From an uncultured Altererythrobacter sp. (lineage in GTDB: Bacteria > Pseudomonadota > Alphaproteobacteria > Sphingomonadales > Sphingomonadaceae), in the NCBI GenBank assembly GCA_946886565.1, contig CAMPIX010000055.1, forward strand, positions 1 through 6,193: a DNA stretch of 6,193 nt. Reading direction: 5' to 3'. The position numbers and the translations under genes were made by a program. How positions within the stretch are numbered: the first letter of the stretch is position 1; each line of letters begins with the position of its first letter. The notes under the pieces are model-generated. The model saw only the letters and a list, made by a program, of their open reading frames with translations. It made no database searches and was not told the DNA's origin. This document shows positions 1 through 4,876 of this stretch, piece after piece.

Positions 1-608
1 GCCCAGATCGAGGTCAGGAAGCCCATCAGCGAGAGCATGACCGCGCCCATCAGCCCGAACCACACGACCGCCCAGGCGTGTTCCACCGCGAGGCTCACGC
101 CGGGATAGAACGCCATGGCCAGCGCCACCGCGCCGCCGACCATCACCGCGCGCGTCACCGCCGCGCCGACGATCCCCGCCATCAGCTCGCCTTCGCTCAG
201 CGGCGGCATGAGGAGGTCGATGATCGTGCCCTGGATCTTGCCGCCGAGCAGGGTGAAGCTGGCGTTGGCGAAGGCGTTCTGCATCATCCCCATTACGATC
301 AGCCCCGGCGCGACGAACGTGGCGAACGGCACGCCGAGCACCTCGCGGCCTTCGCGGCCGAGCGCGACGGTGAAGATCACGAGGAACAGCAGCGTGGTGA
401 CCGCCGGGGCCCAGACGGTCTGCGTCTGCACCTTGAGAAACCGGCGGACCTCCTTCATATAGAGGCTCCACAGTCCGATGCGGTTCACCCCGTCGAACAC
501 GGGCACGCCGCGCGGCGGAAACCGGCCCTTCCCGCCGGTGTTTTCCTCCACGAGGGACGGGTCCGTATCCACGGGCGAACCGGCGGGTGTGCGGGCTTGA
601 TCGGCCAT
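1..608 (-). CDS. ABC-2 type transporter permease, N-terminal part (cut by window edge)
   Basis: This is an inner-membrane permease subunit of an ABC exporter of the YadH/NodJ type. It would pair with a separate ATPase, and the substrate cannot be told. Reading the minus strand from ATG at 608 gives 202 open codons to the window edge. The first ~45 residues are hydrophilic and Pro/Gly-rich. The family hallmark follows: an amphipathic interface stretch (LWSLYMKEVRRFLKVQTQT, about 47-64), then hydrophobic segments near 66-84, 100-118, 143-170 and 179-200. The APGLIVMGMMQNAFANAS stretch (about 100-117) and the IIDLLMPPLSEGE loop (129-141) match E. coli YadH from memory. The start is uncertain: ATG 608 has no clear Shine-Dalgarno, while Met51 (456-458) has GGAG (466-469 complement) seven bases upstream, but starting there would remove part of the conserved interface helix. 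It is divergent from gcrA. The C-terminus lies outside the window. Confidence 0.88.
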   Translation of the reverse strand, partial: MADQARTPAGSPVDTDPSLVEENTGGKGRFPPRGVPVFDGVNRIGLWSLYMKEVRRFLKVQTQTVWAPAVTTLLFLVIFTVALGREGREVLGVPFATFVAPGLIVMGMMQNAFANASFTLLGGKIQGTIIDLLMPPLSEGELMAGIVGAAVTRAVMVGGAVALAMAFYPGVSLAVEHAWAVVWFGLMGAVMLSLMGFLTSIW

Positions 609-699
609 TGCGGCGCGACTAGTGCTCGCCGCTCCCGCTGGCAAGCCGCGCCCCGATAGATTTTGTTGCGAATGGAAACCGAATGAGCTGGACCCCCCT
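609..699. promoter_or_regulatory. Divergent spacer between permease and gcrA, presumed promoter region
   Basis: This 91-bp spacer must carry the 5' signals for gcrA (plus) and possibly the permease (minus). An AT-richer patch at about 656-683 stands out from the GC-rich surroundings, and TAGATT at 656-661 could be a -10 element for gcrA, but no convincing -35 is visible. I see no GANTC site, no DnaA-box-like sequence and no CtrA-type TTAA-N7-TTAA motif here, although the Caulobacter gcrA promoter is known to be controlled by DnaA and CtrA. The promoter call is inferred from geometry rather than from a motif. Confidence 0.35.
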
Positions 700-703
700 A
701 TGA
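672..703 (+). promoter_or_regulatory. Two nested mini-ORFs leading into gcrA, with duplicated start region
   Basis: Two very short reading frames run head to tail into gcrA. The first is ATG 672 reading METE and stopping at TGA 684-686. The second is ATG 683 reading MSWTPL and stopping at TGA 701-703. Each stop overlaps the next ATG as ATGA (683-686 and 700-703). The second mini-ORF begins with the same 11 bases as gcrA (ATGAGCTGGAC at 683-693 and again at 700-710), so its first four residues copy those of GcrA. The purine run GGAAA (674-678) sits four bases before ATG 683, whereas the GcrA ATG itself is preceded by pyrimidines and has no Shine-Dalgarno. Translational coupling or a decoy start is possible. 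A small tandem duplication with no function is the plain alternative. Confidence 0.35.
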
Positions 704-1377
704 GCTGGACCGACGAACGGATCGCCACGCTGAAGAAGATGTGGGAAGGCGGCGCCACCGCCAGCCAGATCGCCGACGAGCTGGGCGGCGTGAGCCGCAA
801 CGCGGTGATCGGCAAGGCGCATCGTCTTGGCCTCAAGTCCCGCCCGTCCCCGGTGAAGGCAAACGAGCCGAAGAAGGCGGACAAGAAGCCCGCCGCACCG
901 TCCCGGCCCGCACCGAAGCAGCCCGCGCCGCGCCCCGCGCCCAAGGCAGCCGAGCCGGCACCGGCTCCCGCGGCTCCGCGCGTCGCGAGCGCCGCCGAAG
1001 GCTCGGCTTCGCAGCCGCTGCCCAATCCCACGCCGAACCTGCCCAAGATCGTCTCGGTCGGCCCCGGCGGCTTCCTGCGCCAGGGCCCCGGCGACCAGCA
1101 GGCGCCGATCCCGCCCGCGCCGCCGCGCCGCCTGGTCCCGGCCAAGCCGAGCGCCGAGATCGCCGACAAGACCAGCCTGCTCGATCTGAGCGACAAGGTC
1201 TGCCGCTGGCCGATGGGTCACCCGGGCGAGCCCGACTTCCATTTCTGCGGCGTGGCCGTGAACCCCGGCTTCCCCTATTGCGTCGAGCATTGCGGGCGCG
1301 CCTACCAGGCGCAGCTCCCCCGCGGCGCGCGCCGCCCCCCTCCCCCGCTGCCCTTCGGCGGCCCGCGGGTGCGCTAG
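700..1377 (+). CDS. gcrA: GcrA cell cycle regulator
   Basis: GcrA is an alphaproteobacterial transcription factor that binds sigma-70 and activates promoters carrying CcrM-methylated GANTC sites. The protein is 225 aa. The N-terminal helix-turn-helix is clear: MSWTDERIATLKKMWEGG (1-18) followed by the recognition helix SRNAVIGKAHRLGLKSR (32-48). A long Lys/Pro/Ala-rich linker runs from about 50 to 115. The C-terminal sigma-interacting region (about 156-203) carries the family Cys/His set C168, H174, C183, C194, H197 and C198 around CRWPMGHPGEPDFHFCG and FPYCVEHCGRAY. A proline-rich tail (212-217) ends the protein. The total is longer than my recollection of Caulobacter GcrA (about 170 aa), mostly because of the linker. 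The start is ATG 700 because MSWT is the conserved N-terminus; a GTG at 622 would add 26 residues without family similarity. It converges with the hydrolase gene, with 3 bp between. Confidence 0.95.
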   Translation: MSWTDERIATLKKMWEGGATASQIADELGGVSRNAVIGKAHRLGLKSRPSPVKANEPKKADKKPAAPSRPAPKQPAPRPAPKAAEPAPAPAAPRVASAAEGSASQPLPNPTPNLPKIVSVGPGGFLRQGPGDQQAPIPPAPPRRLVPAKPSAEIADKTSLLDLSDKVCRWPMGHPGEPDFHFCGVAVNPGFPYCVEHCGRAYQAQLPRGARRPPPPLPFGGPRVR

Positions 1378-1380
1378 GAC

Positions 1381-1902
1381 CTAACTCGCACGGCTTCGGC
1401 GAAGGCCGAGGCCGGCGAGCGCCAGCGCGGCGCAGGGCAGCCATACCCAGACGAGCTCCGACAGCAGCGTCTCGACGCCGCGCGCGCTGAAGAAGCCCGC
1501 GCCGATCGGCGAGACGCGGATCGGTGTCTCCGGAAGGAAGTATCGTCCCGAATCGAACGGCCAGGCGAGCGCGATGCCGAGCCCGCCGTCGGTCGCCATG
1601 TCGAGCAGCCCGTGCGAGACCATCGCGGCGAACAGGAACAGCGCCGCTGGAATTGAGCGCGCACGGGGCCAGAGCGCGGCCAGTGCCGCGGTTGCCAGCG
1701 CCGCGAAGACGAGCGAATGGGTCGCGCCGCGATGCCCCCAGTCGTCGGCGTAGGCCACGCCCAGCGCGAACCCGGCCACGTCCGCATCGGGAACGGCGGC
1801 CAGGGCCGCGCCGGCAAACGCAACCGGCAACGCGATCCGGCGCGGGCCAAGCGCCACCGCGAACGCCAGCGGCACGACGGCATGGGTGATGATCGTCGGC
1901 AT
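1381..1902 (-). CDS. YdjM-type inner-membrane predicted metal-dependent hydrolase
   Basis: This is a 173-aa polytopic membrane protein of the family typified by E. coli YdjM (predicted membrane-bound metal-dependent hydrolase, Pfam PF04307). The substrate is unknown. Conserved polar residues sit at the ends of hydrophobic helices, as expected for the family: THA with H7, PDAD at 38-41, GHRGATHS with H57 and H62, and SHGLLDMATDGG with H97, D101 and D105 (96-107). Hydrophobic stretches are near 8-37, 63-78, 85-100 and 145-167. The start at ATG 1902 places T6-H7 at the usual extreme N-terminus, but no good Shine-Dalgarno precedes it. A GANTC site (GAATC, 1906-1910) lies three bases upstream of the start codon. 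E. coli ydjM is known to be LexA-controlled, but I see no LexA-like box here. It is divergent from modA and convergent with gcrA. Confidence 0.85.
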   Translation of the reverse strand: MPTIITHAVVPLAFAVALGPRRIALPVAFAGAALAAVPDADVAGFALGVAYADDWGHRGATHSLVFAALATAALAALWPRARSIPAALFLFAAMVSHGLLDMATDGGLGIALAWPFDSGRYFLPETPIRVSPIGAGFFSARGVETLLSELVWVWLPCAALALAGLGLRRSRAS

Positions 1903-1905
1903 TGC

Positions 1906-1910
1906 GAATC
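1906..1910. promoter_or_regulatory. GANTC (CcrM methylation) site at hydrolase start
   Basis: GAATC lies in the divergent spacer, three bases upstream of the hydrolase ATG on the minus strand. In alphaproteobacteria CcrM methylates GANTC, and GcrA recognises such sites in promoters. Here the site would fall in the 5' leader or at the transcription start, so the role is speculative. Confidence 0.3.
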
Positions 1911-1952
1911 CGTAGCGCGCTCGGGCGGCGCTGCAAGCTGGCGATCGCGTGC

Positions 1953-1969
1953 CGGCAGCAAAACTGCCG
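1953..1969. other. Small perfect hairpin in the hydrolase/modA spacer
   Basis: CGGCAG (1953-1958) and CTGCCG (1964-1969) form a perfect six-base-pair stem around the loop CAAAA. It lies 46 bases upstream of the modA ATG, in the 113-bp divergent spacer (1903-2015). No T-run follows on the plus strand, so it is not a convincing terminator. It could be an operator half-site pair or a 5'-leader structure of modA, but the sequence does not resemble the Mo-box bound by ModE as I recall it. It may be chance at this GC content. Confidence 0.3.
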
Positions 1970-2015
1970 TGCGCCTCGATGGACGCGGCCCGTGTGACGC
2001 TCTAGCACGCGGGCG

Positions 2016-2771
2016 ATGCGGTTCGTCGTCGCCCTGTTGCTCGCATTCTTGCTGGCGGGTTGCTCCGCAGGATCGGAGCGCGGGCCCGTGGTGCTCGCGG
2101 CCGCGAGCCTGCAGGGGGTGCTCGACGAGGTGGCGGACGGATGGGCACGGCAGGGGCATGTGCGGCCGGTGATTTCCTATGCCGGGTCACAGGCGCTCGC
2201 GCGGCAGGTGCAGGCGGGCGCCCCGGCCGACGTGGTGTTCCTCGCCGACGAGGAGTGGATGGACGTGCTCGCGCAGGGCGGATTCCTCGCCTCCGATACG
2301 CGCCGCGACGTGATTTCCAACACGATGGTGGTCGTGCGGCCCGCGGTTGCCGGTGCGACGGGCGAGATGTCCCCCCAGCACGCGCTGGCGGGCGAGCGGA
2401 TCGCGATGGGCGAGCCCGAGACCGTTCCCGCCGGGCGCTACGGCAAGGCCGCGCTGGTGTCGCTGGGGCTATGGGAAACGGTAGAGCCCAGGGTGATCCC
2501 CGCCGAGAACGTCCGCGCCGCGCTGGCGCTGGCCGAACGGGGCGAGGCCGATGCGGCGATCGTCTATGCGAGCGACGCCGCGGCCTCGGACAAGGTCCGC
2601 GTCGCCGCGCGCCTGCCCGAAGGCTCGCACCCGCCGATCCGCTACCCCGCGGCGGCGCTCGTCAGCGCGACCCATCGCGAGGCCGCCGGGTTTCTCGAAT
2701 ATCTCGCCTCGCCCGATGCGCAGCGCATCTTCACACGTCACGGCTTCACCGCGCTACCGGAAGGCCGCTGA
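2016..2771 (+). CDS. modA: Molybdate ABC transporter substrate-binding protein, lipoprotein form
   Basis: ModA captures molybdate (and usually tungstate) outside the inner membrane and hands it to ModB. The protein is 251 aa, close to the family length. An N-terminal signal with a lipobox (LLAGC, Cys16) predicts a lipid anchor. Family blocks follow in order: LAAASLQGVLDEVA (27-40) with Ser31, SYAGSQALARQVQAGAPADV (54-73) with Ser58, FLADEEWMD (75-83), GEPETVPAGRYGKAAL (132-147) with the VPAG oxyanion loop, ENVRAALALAERGEADAAIVY (164-184) with Tyr184, and a final FTRHGFTALP. These correspond to the oxyanion-binding Ser, Ser, Ala, Val and Tyr positions known from E. coli ModA. An in-frame TGA at 1995-1997, with no other start codon before ATG 2016, fixes the start. 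The ribosome binding site is weak. It is the first gene of modABC. Confidence 0.94.
   Translation: MRFVVALLLAFLLAGCSAGSERGPVVLAAASLQGVLDEVADGWARQGHVRPVISYAGSQALARQVQAGAPADVVFLADEEWMDVLAQGGFLASDTRRDVISNTMVVVRPAVAGATGEMSPQHALAGERIAMGEPETVPAGRYGKAALVSLGLWETVEPRVIPAENVRAALALAERGEADAAIVYASDAAASDKVRVAARLPEGSHPPIRYPAAALVSATHREAAGFLEYLASPDAQRIFTRHGFTALPEGR
2759..2764 (+). promoter_or_regulatory. Ribosome binding site supporting the modB GTG start
   Basis: GGAAGG lies inside the last codons of modA, nine bases before GTG 2774. It supports GTG 2774 as the modB start. The same frame stays open upstream to 2060, but that stretch overlaps modA and shows no permease similarity. Confidence 0.6.
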
Positions 2772-2773
2772 GC

Positions 2774-3475
2774 GTGCTCTCGCCCGCCGAATGGGAGGTG
2801 ATCGGCCTCTCGCTCAAGGTCAGCCTGGTCGCGATGGCGGCAACGCTGCCGGTCGCCTACGCGCTCGCCTGGCTGCTCGCGCGGCGCAGCTTTCCGGGCA
2901 AGTTGCTGCTCGACGCGCTGGTGCACCTGCCGCTGGTGATCCCGCCGGTGGTGACCGGGTGGCTGCTGCTGCTCGCCTTCGGGCGCAACGGGCCGGTCGG
3001 GACCTTCCTCGACCGCGCTTTCGGCCTCTCGCTGGTGTTCAGCTGGACGGGTGCGGCGCTCGCCGCCGGGGTCATGGCGCTGCCCCTGATGGTTCGCGCG
3101 ATGCGGCTTTCGATCGAGGCGGTCGACCGGCGGCTGGTCGCGGCCGCGCGCACGCTCGGCGCGGGCAAGTGGCGCGCGTTCCGCACGATCACGCTGCCGC
3201 TCAGCCTGCCGGGCATTCTCGCGGGCATAGTGCTCGGCTTCGCGCGCTCGATCGGCGAGTTCGGCGCGACGATCACCTTCGCCGCCAATATTCCTGGCGA
3301 GACGCGCACGCTGCCGCTGGCGATCTATACGCTGCTCCAGACGCCGGGCGGAGAGGTCGCGGTGGCGCGTCTGGCGGTGGTCTCGGTGCTGCTCTCGCTC
3401 GCCGCGCTCGTCGTCAGCGAGTGGCTCGTGCCGCGCGGCGGGGAGCGACGCGCATGTCGTTTGACCTCGCGCTGA
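2774..3475 (+). CDS. modB: Molybdate ABC transporter permease ModB
   Basis: ModB is the inner-membrane channel subunit (expected homodimer) through which molybdate passes. Starting at GTG 2774 it has 233 aa, close to the ~230 aa of E. coli ModB. Hydrophobic segments are near 11-36, 46-72, 86-110, 145-165 and 197-220. Hallmarks are HLPLVIPPVVTGWLLL (51-66), the cytoplasmic coupling (EAA) loop at about 115-151 containing AAARTLGAGKWRAFRTITLP, and the ModB signature FARSIGEFGATITFAANIPG (156-175) followed by TRTLPLAIYT (178-187). It begins 2 bp after the modA stop and overlaps modC by 22 bp, so co-translation in one operon is very likely. Confidence 0.95.
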   Translation: MLSPAEWEVIGLSLKVSLVAMAATLPVAYALAWLLARRSFPGKLLLDALVHLPLVIPPVVTGWLLLLAFGRNGPVGTFLDRAFGLSLVFSWTGAALAAGVMALPLMVRAMRLSIEAVDRRLVAAARTLGAGKWRAFRTITLPLSLPGILAGIVLGFARSIGEFGATITFAANIPGETRTLPLAIYTLLQTPGGEVAVARLAVVSVLLSLAALVVSEWLVPRGGERRACRLTSR

Positions 3476-4077
3476 CCTACCGCGCCGGGCCGCGCGAGCA
3501 TCGCGTCGCGCTGGCGAGCGAGACGCGCGTGCTCGCGGTCACCGGACCATCGGGCGCGGGCAAGACCTCGCTGCTGGACTGCCTCGCCGGATTGCGGCGG
3601 CCGCTCGCCGGGCGGATCGCGATCGGCGGCGCGACGCTGTTCGACAGCGAGGCGCGGATCGACCTGCCGCCCGAGGCGCGCCGCGCGGGCTATGTGTTTC
3701 AGGACATGCGGCTGTTCCCGCACCTCACCGTGCGGCGCAACCTCGCCTACGGCGCGCCCTCCCCCACGCCGGCGGGCGACTGGCCCGATCCCGCCGAGGT
3801 CGCCGAGCTGCTCGATATTGCGCCGCTGCTCGACCGGGGCCCACGGACGCTGTCGGGCGGCGAGGCGCGGCGGGTGGCGATCGGCCGCGCGCTGCTCGCC
3901 CGCCCTTCCTTCCTGCTGCTCGACGAGCCGCTGTCCTCGCTCGACGCCGCGCGCGCCGAGCGCATCCTAGGGATGATCGAGCGGATCGTCGCGCGCATCG
4001 CCGTGCCGGTGGTGCTCGTCAGCCACGATCCGCGCGAGGTCGAGCGGCTGGCGGGCTGCGTGTTGGCGCTCGAGTGA
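3454..4077 (+). CDS. modC: Molybdate ABC transporter ATP-binding protein, short form without TOBE domain
   Basis: ModC hydrolyses ATP on the cytoplasmic face to drive import through ModB. All nucleotide-binding elements are intact: Walker A GPSGAGKTS (31-39), Q-loop Gln83 in FQDMRLFPHLTVRRNLAYG (82-100, a ModC-like stretch), ABC signature LSGGEARRVAIGRALL (133-148), Walker B LLLDEP (154-159), D-loop SSLD (161-164) and switch His191. The protein ends at 207 aa just after the switch region. Classical ModC (E. coli, about 350 aa) continues with a molybdate-binding TOBE/Mop domain, which is absent here. The downstream sequence to 4147 is non-coding, so this looks like a natural short form rather than a frameshift. 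ATG 3454 has GGGAG (3441-3445) eight bases upstream. It is the last gene of the operon. Confidence 0.92.
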   Translation: MSFDLALTYRAGPREHRVALASETRVLAVTGPSGAGKTSLLDCLAGLRRPLAGRIAIGGATLFDSEARIDLPPEARRAGYVFQDMRLFPHLTVRRNLAYGAPSPTPAGDWPDPAEVAELLDIAPLLDRGPRTLSGGEARRVAIGRALLARPSFLLLDEPLSSLDAARAERILGMIERIVARIAVPVVLVSHDPREVERLAGCVLALE

Positions 4078-4114
4078 TCGTGCTGGTCAGCCGAAGCTCG
4101 CTGGACTAGGTTTC

Positions 4115-4119
4115 GATTC
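4115..4119. promoter_or_regulatory. GANTC (CcrM methylation) site upstream of the DUF1993 gene
   Basis: GATTC lies in the 70-bp spacer between modC and the DUF1993 gene, 28 bases before its ATG. That position fits a promoter or early leader, so a GcrA/CcrM-responsive promoter is conceivable. I see no strong -10/-35 pair, and there is no clear terminator for modABC in this spacer, so read-through from the mod operon is also possible. Confidence 0.35.
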
Positions 4120-4147
4120 CGCACCAGACTTCAGGAGACCTTCGCCG

Positions 4148-4672
4148 ATGCCGCTTTCGCTCCACGCCGCCTTCGTCCCGAGCGCATTGCAGATGGTCGG
4201 TGCGACCCGCCGCCTGGTCGACAAGGCGGAAAGCTGGTGCGGCGAGCAAGGCTGCGCGCCCGGCGAGCTGATCGGCGCGCGGCTGATCGGGGACATGCTC
4301 GCCTTCGACTATCAGGTGAAAAGCGTCGCGGTGCACACCCACGGCGCGATCGAGGGCGTGCGCGCGGGCACTTTCCAGCCCGACAACGCGCCGCCGCCGG
4401 ACAGCTTCGACGCACTGCGTGCGCGGCTCGACGAGGCCGCCGCCGCGCTCGAAGCGCTCGACGAGGCCGAGATGGAGGATTGGATCGGCCGCCCGATGCG
4501 CTTCCAGATGCGCGAGCTCGGGATGGATTTCACGGCGGAGGATTTCCTGCTCAGCTTCAGCCAGCCGAACTTCTATTTCCACGCCGCGACGGCCTACGAC
4601 ATTCTGCGGATGAAGGGCCTCGAACTGGGCAAGCGCGACTACATGGGCCGCCTGCGCATCCAGCGCGGTTAG
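4148..4672 (+). CDS. DUF1993 family protein (DinB-like fold)
   Basis: This 174-aa cytosolic protein belongs to the DUF1993 family (PF09351), whose members are expected to form a four-helix bundle of the DinB/YfiT type. The biochemical function is unknown. Family features seen are an N-terminal LHAAFVPSALQMVGATRRLVDKAE (helix, 5-28), a central ARLIGDMLAFDYQVKSVAVH (44-63), and the C-terminal NFYFHAATAYDILRMKG (140-156) followed by LGKRDYMG. There is no signal peptide or membrane segment. The region 88-110 is Ala/Glu/Asp-rich and probably helical. AGGAG at 4133-4137 lies ten bases before ATG 4148 and supports the start. It stands 70 bp after modC on the same strand and converges with the spermidine-synthase-like gene. 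The assignment comes from recognised sequence pattern only. Confidence 0.87.
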   Translation: MPLSLHAAFVPSALQMVGATRRLVDKAESWCGEQGCAPGELIGARLIGDMLAFDYQVKSVAVHTHGAIEGVRAGTFQPDNAPPPDSFDALRARLDEAAAALEALDEAEMEDWIGRPMRFQMRELGMDFTAEDFLLSFSQPNFYFHAATAYDILRMKGLELGKRDYMGRLRIQRG

Positions 4673-4705
4673 GGCCAAATGGATATTTAGGGGCGGCAGA
4701 CGTCA

Positions 4706-4838
4706 GATCCTCCCCCGTAGGGGGAGGGGGACCGCCGGGCCGAAGGCCCGGTGGTGGAGGGGTGTCCACGGTTGCGGGCGGCGACACCCCTCCGTCAGCC
4801 GCTGACGCGGCTGCCACCTCCCCTTGCAGGGGAGGATC
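4706..4838. repeat. Palindromic intergenic repeat (REP/MITE-like) with five hairpins
   Basis: This element fills most of the 204-bp spacer (4673-4876) between two convergent genes. Its ends are a 10-bp inverted repeat (GATCCTCCCC at 4706-4715, complement at 4829-4838). Inside are five strong hairpins: 4709-4716/4720-4727 (8 bp, loop GTA), 4731-4741/4745-4755 (11 bp with one G-T, loop GAA), 4756-4766/4783-4793 (11 bp, 16-nt loop), 4796-4802/4807-4813 (7 bp, loop TGAC) and 4817-4823/4829-4835 (7 bp, loop TTGCA). Both halves use the CCTCCCC/GGGGAGG and GGAGGGGTGTC/GACACCCCTCC modules, so the whole element is roughly symmetric. It carries no coding potential that I trust. From memory, sphingomonad genomes hold many such elements. 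It could mobilise passively, stabilise 3' ends, or block convergent transcription. GGCAG (4695-4699) and CTGCC (4842-4846) may extend the palindrome outward. Confidence 0.85.
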
Positions 4839-4876
4839 AGGCTGCCCTCGACGGCCGACCTGAATGCCGATTGGTC

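Noticed and set aside
78..659. Plus-strand frames opposite the permease (193 and 115 codons)
   Set aside because: The minus-strand frame from 608 is an evident ABC-2 permease with membrane segments. The plus frames are His/Arg-rich shadows.
622..699. 26-residue N-terminal extension of GcrA from GTG 622
   Set aside because: MSWTDERI is the conserved GcrA N-terminus, and the extension shows no family similarity.
619..1290. Minus-strand open frame of 223 codons opposite gcrA
   Set aside because: It mirrors the gcrA coding frame, and gcrA has clear domain evidence. The antisense protein is Gly/Arg-rich with no motif.
1953..1969. Molybdenum cofactor riboswitch upstream of modA
   Set aside because: The structure is a single 6-bp hairpin, far simpler than the known Moco RNA motif.
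833..2008. Minus-strand open frame of 391 codons across gcrA and the hydrolase
   Set aside because: It is antisense to gcrA and out of frame with the hydrolase, Arg-rich, and shows no recognisable domain.
2060..2773. Upstream extension of the modB frame inside modA
   Set aside because: The translation is Arg/Gly-rich shadow sequence. ModB homology begins only at GTG 2774, which has its own ribosome binding site.
4078..4110. Terminator directly after modC
   Set aside because: Only a 4-bp CAGC/GCTG pairing is visible and no T-tract follows, so there is no supportable terminator.
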